Shown in pieces: positions 11,048-22,087 of a DNA stretch of 64,000 nt. The notes under the pieces are model-generated. The model worked only from the letters and a program-made list of their open reading frames with translations, had not been told where the DNA came from and ran no database searches. This DNA comes from Hormiphora californensis (taxonomy: Eukaryota; Ctenophora; Tentaculata; Cydippida; Pleurobrachiidae). The stretch covers positions 1-64,000 of the forward strand of contig CM035361.1 in the NCBI GenBank assembly GCA_020137815.1, given 5' to 3'. The position numbers and the translations under genes were made by a program. Positions within the stretch are counted from its first letter, which is position 1. Every line of letters begins with the position of its first letter.

Positions 11048-11992
11048 AGCTACTAAGGAGAGAAATATCATGATAAGGGGCATGTCAGACATAACAGAGA
11101 GGAGTTGAGATAGTGAGACAGAAGGGGAGATGAAGAGAGAGAGAGTAATTGACGGAATGTGTTGTTTCTTACTCTCCAATGGGTTGGTTGGTTGGTTGGA
11201 GCGGCTGGTGCTTTTTGGAGCCTTTGTTAGAGGCTCCTTGTTGACCAAGAGAGGCTTACCAGCTTTGGAATTTACCGCCGCTGGGGGTTTAATAGTGCAC
11301 GTGAGTGACTTCGGAGGTGAAGAACTTGCTTGCCACCGAGAGGTCGAGTTGCCATGGGGCGTCTCGAGGGATTTGAGGTGAGTTTAGTGATGACCGGGGG
11401 CTCCCATGAAGGTGAAGAAAAAAGGGGTGGCCCCGGTTTGTAACACTTCATGAGGCACACAAAGGAAAACTACTGTTTAGTTTGGTTTCGAAGTAAACCT
11501 CTCATCAGTACAAACTATACAAATACTAAAAAACCGTACTCGCATCTGCATCACAATGCTCCTTCTAAACAGTAGTTTTCCTTTGTGTAACTAGCTCTCC
11601 GACACCTGTCGAGATCGAGCACTCTCCTGCTGGAACAGGACTACTACTATACTTCATGAGGCTCCTATTTCCCATCCTGGGTGGTGTGGCTGGTATGTTG
11701 CCAAGCTGCTTCGGCCCAAGGAGACTCGGGGAGCTGGTGCTACACCAGGTCACATTTGATTCCGCCCTTTTATATGTCCCTACTGATTGCTCTCCCTTTT
11801 CAAACCTTCTAGAATATTTACGTCACGATTTTGTTTTACTAGGCTCTATTATATCTGTTACTACCGCGTTTCACATTTTTACGCTCTGGGGTTGGGTGTT
11901 GCCTTAGACTGGTGTCCTCGCGCCTTACTGCTATGTTCATGATATTGCCCGGGATTTTTGTCCTGGGCACCCTTCTTTATTAGTAATCTTAA
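11048..11992. other. Intronic spacer, mostly unassigned
   Basis: No exon, RNA gene or family member recognised apart from the small inverted-repeat element at 11456-11588. ACTTCATGAGGC occurs both just before (about 11445) and after (about 11651) that element. A short GGTTGGTTGG tract lies near 11180. Confidence 0.5.
11456..11588. mobile_element. Short MITE with 24-bp terminal inverted repeats
   Basis: CACACAAAGGAAAACTACTG at the left is mirrored by the complement at 11566-11588; total length is about 133 bp. No clear target duplication. Confidence 0.6.
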
Positions 11993-13227
11993 AGTGAGAG
12001 TGGACCGAATCAGAATTGGACAAGTTTGTTGTAGGTAGTAGAGATTAGCTTTCTGAGCATTTTGCGTTTTTGCCGCTCAAAATCGACCCACTCATCACTG
12101 AGATATTTTTGTTATGTTGGGAGAACTCCTGTTTAATCAGTATGTATAAAACAGAATAGAAACAATCGTGGTTTTTTACTAACACATTATGAATATAAGC
12201 AGTGAGGTTGACATGTCCATGCACAGAAGCAGGGCAATGCAAGCCAGAATATTAAGAATTTAAAGAATGTGTTAGTAAAACACAAGGATTGTTTCTATCC
12301 TGTTTGATAAATACTGATCCAGCAGGAATTCTCCCAACATAACAAAAATATCTCAGTGATGGGTGGGTCGATTTTGAGCGGCAAAAACGCAAAATGCTCA
12401 GAAAGCTAATCTCTACTACCTAACGGGTGACAACTAAAAATCTGGACAATTTTCTGTGAGCTCTAGCGCCGGCCCCGCTTGAGATACAGCTTCAGGCCTG
12501 AAATAGAACGATTTTTCAGACAATTTTGAATCAGAATAACACAACGGGAAAAACTAAAAAGTTCATTTTCATTGCGATATCGCATCATTTCCTCTTGACC
12601 CACCAAAGCATGTAGTACTTGAAATATACACACTTTTCTAGCACCTCTAGCGCCTGTTCTTTTTGAGATACAGCTTCGGGGCAGCGATAGAATGATTTTT
12701 CAGACGATTTTGAACGAAATTAACTTTGTTTCACACTCCGATAATCTCAATTCTAATCACAGAATCATCTGTTGCAAACCCTTCGAAGCGTAGTTTACAG
12801 GTAATTTGAGAAATCGCCATTTTGACGATCTCTCGAAACATTTATGACGTGGAAAACCAGCTTCCCGATAAGCTAAAATGTTGAAACTTGGCAGTTATGT
12901 TGGTTATGGCATGAACAACCATTATTTCAAATTTGAGAATTTTATCTCATCGGGAAGGTCGTTTCTGATCACACAGAAATTTCAAATCTCCGTACACATG
13001 CTTTGGTGGGTCAAGAGGAAATGATGCGATAACGCAATGAAAATGAACTTTTTAGTTTTTTCCGTTGTGTTATTCTGATTCAAAATTGTCTGAAAAATCG
13101 TTCTAGCTCAGGCCTGAAGATGTATCTCAAGCGGGGCCGGCGCTAGAGCTCACAGAAAATTGTCCAGATTTTTAGTTGTCACCCGTTACAACAAATTTGT
13201 CCAATTCTGATTCGGTCCACTCTCACT
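11993..13227. mobile_element. TTAA-targeting palindromic element H1
   Basis: Ends AGTGAGAGTGGACCGAATCA and its complement, flanked by TTAA on both sides (11989-11992, 13228-13231). The arms are long inverted copies, including the segment GCTCTAGCGCCGGCCCCGC. The second copy (21460-23824) also sits between TTAA sites. A TTAA duplication is typical of piggyBac, Kolobok and some Sola elements; no enzyme is present to choose among them. Confidence 0.8.
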
Positions 13228-13369
13228 TTAATGTGTAAAATTAATGTTTTGGCGTGTCCTAATTTTCTTGAGTTTTATGTAAAGTAATAATTTGTCAGAT
13301 ATCATCCCTTTACGGGCATCATCCCATTACTGGGCACCATCTTGTCAGACACTGACTGTACATCGGCCT

Positions 13370-13521
13370 ATCTCGAGAGAGAGCAGAGATATCTATCTAG
13401 AGATATATATGCGCTATTATCTAGCTCTCTAGAGAGACTATAGGTCTCTCTCCTCACTCCGTCTCGTCGATACAAGTCGCTGGCATCTCATCTCTATCTC
13501 TCTCTCTACTATCTCTCTCAA

Positions 13522-13574
<53 letters not shown>

Positions 13575-13665
13575 TCTCTGTCTATCTCTCCCTATGTCTC
13601 TCTCTTTCTCTCAATACCTATCTATTTTTCTCTATCTATATATCTCTCTGTAGTATCTCTCTCCC
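13370..13665. repeat. CT/GA microsatellite
   Basis: Long (CT)n with interspersed TATCTCTC units; the purest run is at about 13515-13570. Confidence 0.95.
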
Positions 13666-13723
13666 TGTGGCCACATGCGTAGGATCACATCACACAATCA
13701 CACAAATTGCTTGGTGGCTAGTA

Positions 13724-15088
13724 GGGGAGCCACAGGTAATATGGGAAATTTGGTAAAATGGGAAATCGGTGTTTTGAAAAGATTGGCCATGTTACAGGCT
13801 CATAAATAGTTAATAACTCTTATTAATGATCTTAGATTAGTTCTGAAACCGTTTATAGCCTTGGTGGGAAGTGTTTAGATGGTACACTAATACCCTCGTC
13901 ATCTTAAAATAAGGAAAGTGAAAAATCAGGTCACTTTTCTCATTTGGTACACACGTCTCTGTTTCTTTGAGAAATTATCGATTGGCTTAGTTTATGAGCA
14001 AGATATTTATTAGCGATACCTGAAGAGATCAGAGCAACAGAATGAACGCGTCTAATTATAATTAGCTAATTATAGAAACTCACGATTTTGGTATAATGGG
14101 ATACTTTTATTTTACTGAAATGGGATACCCCATTTTACCAAATTTTCACTATCCCATTTTTCCAAAACATGTTTTTGAAAAATGGGATACTGGAATTTTG
14201 GCTGTTTAAACGGCCATTTTAAACGCAAACTTCTCAGTTACGATAATAATATAGCCTATTTTCGCTCATAACTCGAAAAAACTTGTATTCTCTGAACAAA
14301 AATGCACCGAGTGACAACTGCAGAATACGACTACACGTGTGGATATAATTATTCAATTCTCATTAATCTAATCTTCTATTATACGTAGACACCAAAAGGT
14401 TTCTGGTATCCGTGTAGCTTTTTTAGTTTAGCAGTTACTAAATATTATCCACATTAATGTGTTAACGATCAACTCTTTGGTCCCCAAATCTTTAGAGAAT
14501 TTTAGAGAATTTCTAAATTTTGGACCCGTCTGAAATTATATACAGGTAGAACCCCGGTAGTAAATGAACCTGTTCACGGTTTTACCCCTCCTGTTGAACT
14601 TAGTAGTGTAAAATAAGGCTTTAGGGACCCGTTGGTGAAGAAATTAGGTAGCTTGTTCCTAACTTTTAATGATTTCACGGCTGCCGGCTATTATAAGGCC
14701 TTCAGACCATTGACTAATTATAAACAAAACTTGAATACCATTACAAACTAGTTTAATCCGAGCAAAGTGCAACTTAAAGTAACCATATTCTGACAAAAAA
14801 TTAATTTTGATAAAATGGGATACCAATTTTTTGATAAAATGGGATATCCCATTTTCGTTAAAAATGGGTATCCCATTTCACCAAAATAAAATTCCACTGC
14901 AAATTTTCAAGGTAATATGGGATAGTGCCAGATCTCCGTTGTGGAGCATTCGTTGGGGTAATTTTGGTGGTAATGTGTTAGCCTGGTCCAAATAAGACAC
15001 ACCCATGAAGACGGCGTGACTTTATTGTCATCTGAAAAAAAAATATGGCCAAAAGTTGTTAGGTATCCCATATTACCTGTGGCTCCCC
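13724..15088. mobile_element. TA-flanked inverted-repeat element P
   Basis: Ends GGGGAGCCACAGGTAATATG and its complement, with TA on each side (13722-13723, 15089-15090). The interior is AT-rich and repeats AAATGGGATA/TATCCCATTT in both orientations. 1,365 bp, no coding potential. Confidence 0.75.
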
Positions 15089-15143
15089 TATGTGAGATCT
15101 GATCCTGGGTGGGCCTGGGATGTGATACGATCCTAGAGGGATG

Positions 15144-15400
15144 AGATCTGATCGGTAGAGCAATTATGGACGCGAAACCCAGAGGTTGTCGGTTCGAGCC
15201 CGGCCCTCGCCAGATATTTTTCTAATTTTCCTCCCTATTTAATCCTGAACAGATCTCATTCATTGATAATTAACCAATCCATTCTTCCACAACCGTGATC
15301 TGCCCGCTGTATGTTTCCCCTTCACTGTTGAACATTAGGGCGTGTATGTGTGAGAGAGAAAGTGAGATTAGCAGCCAGAGAAGATATTAAAAATCTTGTT
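15144..15400 (+). repeat. tRNA-derived SINE, copy 1
   Basis: The head (15144-15212) contains GGTAGAGCA (D-arm/box A side), then the box B motif GGTTCGAGCCC (15191-15201), and ends CCCTCGCCA like a tRNA acceptor end. The 5' acceptor strand is missing, so it is not a functional tRNA. A non-tRNA body follows to about 15400, also present in reverse at 21523-21792. A short GATCTGATC repeat precedes it. Confidence 0.8.
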
Positions 15401-15638
15401 CCGATCTGATTAATGACGGGAATTTTTGGAACCCTCATCATGCATCAGGGGGATCAAGTTTTACCCCTTTTCGCATTATATAGTAAGAAAGCTCGTGGGA
15501 CAACATTGCCAGCAGGCGAAGGCTCTCTTGTTGCCCGTCCAATCCAAAGCCGCTTGGGTCTATCTTGTACCGTTCTCTCACAGCAACCAGATTAATATTG
15601 GATGGCCTATACAGTATACCTATATATTTCTTTTCCAG

Positions 15639-15756
15639 GTTAACAACTGGGGTCTAACAGCTAGTGATTTTACAAGAATTCAACGACTTTATGGAGACAA
15701 CCCATGTTTACCCGTAAACCCATGTAAAAATGGCGGTCGCTGTACTAAAGACCTCA
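15639..15756 (+). CDS. Metalloproteinase exon 2: end of catalytic domain and start of EGF
   Basis: Acceptor TTCCAG precedes 15639; donor GTGAGT follows 15756. Phase 0 in, phase 1 out. The peptide starts VNNWGLTASDFTRIQRLYGD, the last helix of matrixin catalytic domains (known form: LSxxDxxGIQxLYG), then NPCLPVNPCKNGGRC, the first three Cys of an EGF module. It joins 717-956 without a frame break, defining a 14.7-kb intron. Confidence 0.85.
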
Positions 15757-15777
15757 GTGAGTTATAGCCCACACTAA

Positions 15778-16288
15778 GGGGAAACTCTAACTGAATGGCA
15801 TCCTATTAATGGTATCCCATCAACAGTAAAACTTTAACTGATAATGGACCACAGTGATGGTTCTTTCTCTGTATTCTCTCTGTAGGCAGTACATTGGGCA
15901 TGCCCGGGCATACACAGAGAGAATACAGAGAAAGAACCATCACTGTGGTCTAGTGTCTGACGGTGTATAAGGTCCAAATGAGGCACGGAGGTATTCTGAA
16001 TCAGCTTTTCAAGACGAATCCAACGCAACCGGAATTAGCTTTCTATCTTAACGGGAAGGTGTGGTTCACTCACACTCATTTTTAGTCATTTTTGCCGCGC
16101 GGCAAAAATCCCGATAAGATAGAAAGCGAATTCCGGTTGCGTTGGATTCGTCTTGAAAAGCTGATTCAGAAAAGCTCCGTGCCTCATTTGGACCTTATAC
16201 ACCGTCAGACAGTGTGGTCCATTATCAGTTAGAGTTTTACTGTTGATGGGATCCCATTAATGGGATGCCATTCAGTTAGAGTTTCCCC
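15778..16288. mobile_element. Harbinger-like MITE F1 carrying element G1
   Basis: Ends GGGGAAACTCTAACTGAATG and its complement; TAA duplicated at 15775-15777 and 16289-16291. Three-base TAA/TTA duplications with GGG-starting ends fit PIF/Harbinger MITEs. Without the G1 insertion it is about 242 bp. Family copies: 20213, 33772, 34259, 36010, 48619, 63157 and 63929. It begins 21 bases after an exon donor. Confidence 0.8.
15951..16212. mobile_element. hAT-like palindromic MITE G1
   Basis: Nested in F1. Ends TAGTGTCTGACGGTGTATAA and near complement; duplication TGTGGTC (15944-15950 and 16213-16219), possibly 8 bp with one change. The interior is an inverted pair around GCCGCGCGGC. Second copy: 19699-20008, with an 8-bp duplication. 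Confidence 0.75.
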
Positions 16289-16431
16289 TAAGGGCGCGCA
16301 CAGATTGCCCATGCTTGACCATGACCATATGTGATCAATATTTTGACCAAGTCGCACAGACTGACCAAATTTTTTAATTTGACCAAGCTTGGAGAGTAAA
16401 AACGGAAACTAATTCATAACATATCGAAAAC

Positions 16432-16989
16432 GGTGGGCGGACTCTAGTGCTAACGGACTCTTTATCTAAATCCAAGGCGGACTCTACCTATATCTAAAAA
16501 CGGACTCTTTATCTACAGTTAGATTTTGAAAAAAGTTTAGATAAAGAGTCCTCCCTGTGTAGACTTTTTAGATAAAGAGTCCGCCCTGTGTAGAATTTTT
16601 AGATATAGAGTCCTCTAGTACATTTTGGCGCCAAATCCTCCAACCCGGACTCTATGTCTAAAATCCTAACCAAAACCTAACCCTAACACTAACCCTAACC
16701 CTAACCTCGAACCCAAATAACGGCCCTAACACTTCTAAATTAGTATAGGGGTAGAGCAAACTCTCGTTTCCGGCCTAACGGCCGAAATCTCGAGTTCGCG
16801 GCGAAAGATTTATGTAGATATAGAGTCCACTTTGTTTAGACTTTTTAGATAAAGAGTCCGCCCTGTGTAGACTTTTAAGATAAAGAGCCCTCCTAGAGTT
16901 TAGAATTATTTGGACTCTTTATCTAAATCTAAATTTATAGATATAGAGTCCTCTTTAGACTTAGAGTGTAGCACTAGAGTCCGCACACC
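16432..16989. mobile_element. Mutator-like element K1 with telomere-type repeats
   Basis: Ends GGTGGGCGGACTCTAGTGCT and GTGTGCGGACTCTAGTGCT (complement), perfect 9-bp duplication ATCGAAAAC (16423-16431, 16990-16998). Inside are repeated GGACTCTTTATCTAA/TTAGATATAGAGTCC motifs and a block of AACCCTAACCCTAACC (about 16675-16705). 558 bp, non-coding. Confidence 0.85.
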
Positions 16990-17006
16990 ATCGAAAACCA
17001 CTGAAC

Positions 17007-17560
17007 CCCACTAATTTTGATACGCTGAATCACCTAAGCAACTTTTCCAATCCGTCTGAGATCGGAAAAGTGTCCTAATTGAGTATAGTTGGGTCTTAAT
17101 GACCCCATTTACAACTGTTCACCTGGAAATGATAGATGCTTATGTGAGGGCACTTTTCCGACTAATTTTGATACACTGAATCACGTGAGCAACTTTACAA
17201 TCCCTCAGAGGTCAGAAAAGTGCCTTAATTGAACAATTAAGGCCAATTAGACCCAAGTATACTCAATTAGGGCACTTTATCGACCTCTGAGGGGTCTGTC
17301 TGGCGCCGCGACCCATCTGAGCGCACTGTCGGTATGGGGTATGGCGCCGCCATACAGTGAGGGGTTGGAAAAGTTGCTTACGTGATTCAGCGTATCAAAA
17401 TTAGTCGGAAAAGTGCCCCTACATAAGCATCTATCATTTCCAGGTGAAAAGTTGTAAATAGGGTCATTATGACCCAATTATGCTCAATTAGGACACTTTT
17501 CCGATCTCAGACGGATTGGAAAAGTTGCTTACGTGATTCAGCGTATCAAAATTAGTCGGG
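17007..17560. mobile_element. Palindromic element L, copy 1
   Basis: Starts with ACTAATTTTGATACGCTGAA and ends with the complement. The arms contain AAAAGTGCCCT/CTAATTGAG motifs and a nested second inverted pair (about 17155-17410). Related copies lie inside element Y at about 31282-32815. Target duplication not resolved. Confidence 0.65.
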
Positions 17561-17729
17561 TTTATTGGTTTTTCGCTACAAAAAGGTGATTTTCACTGTT
17601 CTTGGTAACGGGGGTTCTACTTGCGAGGTTCCCTATACTAGTTATATTGTATTATCATTATTATTATATTGTATTATGTAGTAATTTCTGTAAATAATTC
17701 CTGCAAACAAAGTTTTTAATACTCTTCAG

Positions 17730-17842
17730 GTCGTAAAGGATACGAATGTTTATGTGTTAGTGGATGGAAAGGTAAAACGTGTTCTAAAGATTCAGGTCGA
17801 GGAAAGACAGTGTGTCGAGCTATCAACATCCAGAATGGCCAG
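17730..17842 (+). CDS. Metalloproteinase exon 3: end of EGF and start of Sushi 1
   Basis: Acceptor CTCTTCAG before 17730, donor GTCACA after 17842; phase 1 in, phase 0 out. The peptide reads RKGYECLCVSGWKGKTC, completing the six-Cys EGF pattern begun in exon 2, then VCRAINIQNGQ, the first Cys and NGQ of a Sushi/CCP module. Confidence 0.85.
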
Positions 17843-18087
17843 GTCACACGCATTGTACTATAAAATCTGTTGAGGCAAAGCACCTATACACCTAATTTCT
17901 CCCACGATCAACGAAGCACAAAGTCATCTTCACCACTTTGTACTGCTTATACGTGAAAACAAAAACACTAGACCTTTAGTTCAAGAGCCTGCGAGTGCTA
18001 CTAAGTGTAGCTACCTCACGAGCCTACGAGTGATGTTGTTTTACTCTGCTTATAATAGTAGTTTTGTGAAATTGATGTTACTTGCAG

Positions 18088-18212
18088 GTGGCACCAACTG
18101 GTAGAATTAGAGCTTGGGATAATGTTTTGGTGACTTGTGATACTGGATTCCAGTTGGTGGGAGTAGACACATTGAAATGCACTCCCCGAGGAAACTACCA
18201 GCCAAACCCAAG
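18088..18212 (+). CDS. Metalloproteinase exon 4: Sushi 1 core
   Basis: Acceptor TTGCAG, donor GTATAA; phase 0 in, phase 2 out. The peptide contains VTCDTGFQLVGVDTLKCTPRG, the second and third Cys of a CCP module with the typical CDTGF signature. The conserved Trp before the last Cys is Tyr (GNYQPNP). The fourth Cys comes from the next exon. Confidence 0.85.
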
Positions 18213-18465
18213 GTATAATGTAGCGAACTCGAACTTTGATTCTTATCCATCAAGTCGGATAATAAAAGTTTGCAGAAGGCTTTTATGTATCTACTACTTT
18301 TCCGTATATTGATTATTGGTGTAAAAAGAGTATCATGATCAGTATCATAACTTTTGGACGACTTAATTACTACGATTGTTATCGGAGAAACTCTTTATTT
18401 TCAGTTTCAGTTTCTCACACTTCACAGAGTACAGACTATTTATATGTTAACCCAACTTTCATAAG

Positions 18466-18570
18466 GAACGCACAGTGTGTGCAGAATGTTATGTGCCCAT
18501 CTCTTATGCTGCAGAATGGTACAGTTTATCCAACAACCCAGACTAGACCTCTGACCGTCATCACTTTTAG
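18466..18570 (+). CDS. Metalloproteinase exon 5: end of Sushi 1 and start of Sushi 2
   Basis: The start at 18466 (after CATAAG) is chosen because it keeps phase 2 and avoids the in-frame TAA just upstream; the pyrimidine tract is weak. Donor GTGAGC at 18571. The peptide NAQCVQNVMCPSLMLQNG closes Sushi 1 and opens Sushi 2. Element E1 starts only 14 bases after the donor. Confidence 0.75.
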
Positions 18571-19254
18571 GTGAGCATTATTAGGGCAATTTCTCATTTG
18601 CCGCATACGGCGTCCAGACGGCGTCAAAACGCGGTCTAGACGGTGTCTAGACGGTATACCGTCTAGACGGGGTTTGATAAAATCAGCTTAAAACGGTGCC
18701 AAAATTGTTTGAAACGGGTTATAGACGGTATCCGACGGGTTATAAACGGGTTATAGACGCTATCAGACGGTGTTGCGACGGTATCAGACGGTCTCTAGAC
18801 GGTACCGTCCCGGTGTCTAGACAAAGTCTAGACGGTCTCTAGATGGTATCCGTTCAAAGTTGAGACGGCACGTCTGAAAATTGTACCAGACGTTGAGACG
18901 GACTTTTACAACCCCGTCTGTAATTCAGACGGAGTTCTAAAAGTACGTTTAAACGCAGTCTATAGGAAAATCGATGAACGTACCGTCTAAACAACGTCTC
19001 AATTGAAACCGGTAAACATACCGTCTAAACAACGTCTAAGCAAAATCTCGCGATTCAGTTTCAAATACCGTCTTAACAACTTTTCGATACGAATACCGTC
19101 TCAACAACGTCTAGACACCGTCTTAAGCGAATACGATACAAATACCGTCTAAACAACGTCTCAAGTACTTGTAAGTGATACCGACACTATCACTGATAGT
19201 ATCAGCGATAGAAAAAATGTGTGCCTTTTTGATAATGAAAATGATGTACAGTTG

Positions 19255-19392
19255 CAGTCGGACCTCGATTTATTTGAAGTTGGATAAGGAAAATTACCGG
19301 GAGGATAAACTTTCTCCGATATAGGAAGTTCATGGGGCCCCGAGTTACCGGGCAAAACCCCTTTCCCGTCCCCGAGCATCGCGGTACGACTG
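19255..19392. mobile_element. pogo/Tigger-like MITE, copy 2 (decayed)
   Basis: Begins CAGTCGGACCTCGATTTA and ends GGTACGACTG; inner sequence matches the copies at 1701 and 57841. It lies near the centre of E1. Flanks read TG rather than TA. Confidence 0.6.
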
Positions 19393-19698
19393 TGCAATGT
19401 GCATGCACTACATAATTTTCATTCAATTATTCAATCAACAATAGGCACACATCCACCACTAATTCCAACTGGCATGGGTAATCCAGGATGTTCTTCGAAA
19501 ACGGTCGAGTCTAGACATCGTTCTTTGAGACGTTGTCTAGACGTTGTTTAGACGGTATTCGTATCGAAAAGTTGTTAAGACGGTATCTGAAACTGAATCG
19601 CGAGATTTTGCTTAGACGTTGTTTAGACGGTATGTTTACCGGTTTCAGTTGAGACTGCGTTTAAACGTACTTTTAGAATTCCGTCTGAATTACAGACG

Positions 19699-20008
19699 GT
19701 GTATAAGATCCAGATGAGGCACGGAGCTTTTCAAGACGAATTCAACGCAACCGGAATTAGCTTTCTATCTTATCGGGAAGGTTCGGTTCACAAACACTCA
19801 TTTTTAGTCATTTTTGCCGTGCGAGCCAATCAGAGGCCAGAATTTCGAAATCCAGCCCTCTGATTGGCTCGCGCGGCTAAAAATGAAAAAAGTTAACCAC
19901 ACCTTCCCGATAAGATAGAAAGCTAATTCCGGTTGCGTTGGATTCGTCTTGAAAAGCTGATTCAGAAAAACTCCGTGCCTCATTGGGACCTTATACACCG
20001 TCAGACAC
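19699..20008. mobile_element. hAT-like palindromic MITE G2
   Basis: Same family as G1; 8-bp duplication TACAGACG (19691-19698, 20009-20016). The left terminus has lost about ten bases. The arms surround AGCCAATCAGAGGCCAGAAT and its complement. Confidence 0.75.
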
Positions 20009-20212
20009 TACAGACGGGATTGAAAAAGTCCGTCTCAACGTCTGGTACAATTTTCAGACGTGCCGTCTCAACTTTGAATGGATACCGTCTAGACGCTGTC
20101 TAGACACCGGGACGGTACCGTCTAGAGACCGTCTAGAGACCGTCTGATACCGTCGCAACACCGTCTGATACCGTCTATAACCCGTCTATAACCCGTCTGA
20201 TACCGTCTATAA

Positions 20213-20292
20213 GGGGAAACTCTAACTGAATGGCATCTCATTAATGGGATCCCATCAACAGTAAAACTCTAACTGATAATGGACCACAGTGA
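20213..20292. mobile_element. Harbinger-like MITE F2, left end only
   Basis: Starts GGGGAAACTCTAACTGAATG after TAA and stops after CCACAGTGA, where the hairpin-ended fragment begins. Confidence 0.7.
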
Positions 20293-20297
20293 AGTTG

Positions 20298-20353
20298 GGC
20301 AGGGAAATACAACACTATACTATCATGGGTACATAATGAAAATAATTCTTGTT
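20298..20353 (+). mobile_element. Hairpin-ended element (HE), terminal fragment 3
   Basis: GGGCAGGGAAA ... ACATAATGAAAATAATTCTTGTT matches the 3' terminus of the family. It ends three bases before an exon, so the sequence directly before the splice-acceptor AG is element-derived. Confidence 0.65.
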
Positions 20354-20356
20354 CAG

Positions 20357-20448
20357 GTGTAACGAAGGTTTTCGGTTGCAGGGGTTCACTTACATTACAT
20401 GTGAAACAAACGGACACCTTAGTAGAGCCCAACCATCTTGCCTTCCAG
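20357..20448 (+). CDS. Metalloproteinase exon 6: Sushi 2 core
   Basis: Acceptor GTTCAG, donor GTATTT; phase 2 in, phase 1 out. The peptide RCNEGFRLQGFTYITCETNG continues to QPSCLP, giving Cys 2-4 of the second CCP module. The upstream acceptor context is supplied by a transposon end (20298-20353). Confidence 0.85.
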
Positions 20449-21416
20449 GTATTTATAAATATAGCTACATATATGTCGTCTTCATATTACCGGACTATAA
20501 TAGTCCGGTAATATGAAGAAGCTTATTCCACTTCTAGGGTACTCTATAGGGTCCCTAGAAACACCCCATGAGTTTTTTTGCAAAATCGGCGATGGAGAAC
20601 TTGACTTAATTGGTTACAGCTGGGTGATTTCAGCCTGAAGCCAAAACCATAAGTACCTTTAGAATAGGAGTAGCGTAAAAATGGGGGCTCTAAAGTGATC
20701 AGCGTCTTCACATTAGTGGGTGTAGCAGGTAGCTGCTGGAATTAAGTCTATCTCATCTGGTAAATTAGATAATTGGATAATTAGGTTTGCGCATAACCGT
20801 TTTTTGGTTATATGGCTACCTTACTCACTGTAAATCAGCGAACCGTTAATTATCGCTTCTAAAATTAAGAATAACATAATTAAGAATAAGTTTTCTAGCG
20901 AAGAATATGACCAAAATTTGGATAAAAAGGCTAAAATACAATCTATACTTGTTTCAAATTGCCATTGAAGCAAAGGGGTCAACCAAATCATTTACAACAC
21001 TGTCACTACGTGCACTCTTCAACGCATCAATGATGCCAGCTGCTCTCCAGCCACTCTCCATGATACGCTTTCCCTTATCAGAGTGGAAGAAGTTGTAAGA
21101 TTGTAGAAAAATAAGGAACTCTAAAATTAAGAATAACAAAATTAAGAATATTTTTTGGCCATATTCTTAATTTTAGGTTCGCTGATTTACAGTGAGTAAG
21201 GTATAGCCACTTAGGAAAGGAAAAGAGACAAAACCGAGGGCACTAAATTGATCAGCATCCTCGAATTAGTGGGGGTAGGTGCTGAAATTAAGTCTTTATC
21301 TCATCTAGTGAATTAGATAATTGGATAATTATGTTGTGCATGACCTTTTTTAGCTATATATAGCTATAATAGCCATGGTTTAGAGACTTTTCATTGGTGC
21401 CATTTGTGAGAATTAT

Positions 21417-21441
21417 GGGGGGGGGGGGGGGGGGGGGGGGG
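21417..21441 (+). repeat. 25-base G homopolymer
   Basis: Uninterrupted G25 followed by TCGACGTCGGACTTTTAA. The mirrored arm at about 23930-23957 has only six C residues, so the run expanded on one side. Length may also be affected by sequencing error. Confidence 0.9.
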
Positions 21442-21522
21442 TCGACGTCGGACTTTTAAAGTGAGAGTGGACAGAATCAGAATTGGACAAGTTTGTTGGA
21501 GGTTGTAGAGATTAGTTCTATG

Positions 21523-21792
21523 AGCCAGAGCAAGATGTTTAATATCTTCTCTGGCTGCTAATCTCACTTTCTCTCTCACACATACACGCCCTACTGTACA
21601 ACAGTGAAGGGGAAACATACAGCGGGCAGATCACGGTTGTGGAAGAATGGCTTGGTTAAATATCAATGATGAGATCTTGTTCAGGATTAAATAGGGAGGA
21701 AAATTAGAAAAATATCTGGCGAGGGCCGGGCTCGAACCGACAACCGGTTGCAACCTCTGGGTTTCGCGTCCATTGCTCTACCATTGCTCTAC
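21523..21792 (-). repeat. tRNA-derived SINE, copy 2 (reverse)
   Basis: Complement of the 15144-15400 SINE: on the minus strand GGTAGAGCAATGG, box B GGTTCGAGCCC and CCCTCGCCA are followed by the same body. It is head-to-head with copy 3. Confidence 0.8.
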
Positions 21793-21796
21793 CTCA

Positions 21797-21912
21797 ATAG
21801 GTAGAGCAATGGACGCGAAACCCAGAGGTTGTCGGTTCGAAACCGGCCCTCGCCAGATATTTTTCTAATTTTCCTCCCTATTTCCTGAACAAGATCTCAT
21901 CAATGATAGTTC
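21797..21912 (+). repeat. tRNA-derived SINE, copy 3 (truncated)
   Basis: GGTAGAGCAATGGACGCGAA, then box B as GGTTCGAAACC, then CCCTCGCCA and a short part of the SINE body. Starts a few bases from reverse copy 2, producing a tRNA-like hairpin. Confidence 0.75.
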
Positions 21913-22087
21913 TATGAGCATTTTGCCTTTTGCCGCTCAAAATCGACCCATCCATCACTGAGATATTTTTGTTACTCTCGGGGAATTCCTGTTTAATCAG
22001 TATGTGACAAACAGAATAAGAAACGATCGTCGTGTTTTACTAACACATTCTGAATTTAAGCAGTGAGGTTGACATGTCCATGTACAG

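Larger units (their letters stand above)
18585..20212. mobile_element. Palindromic element E1 (GACGGT repeats), right end lost
   Basis: Starts GGCAATTTCTCATTTGCCGC as in intact E2 (26355-27692). The arms are degenerate repeats of TATCAGACGGT, CTCTAGACGGT and the complement. It carries a pogo/Tigger-like copy (19255-19392) and G2 (19699-20008). The right terminus is absent: a Harbinger-like F copy begins at 20213. Confidence 0.8.

Noticed and set aside
15144-15212. Possible tRNA gene
   Set aside because: Box B and the acceptor 3' end are present, but the 5' acceptor strand is missing and a shared SINE body follows; treated as a SINE.
16675-16705. True telomere or chromosome end
   Set aside because: The TAACCC block is short, lies inside a transposon with a 9-bp duplication and is followed by genes.
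18404-18465. Upstream acceptor (TTTTCAG) for the exon at 18466
   Set aside because: Use of this better acceptor would run into TAA at 18448-18450 in the required phase; a start after CATAAG keeps the Sushi cysteines.
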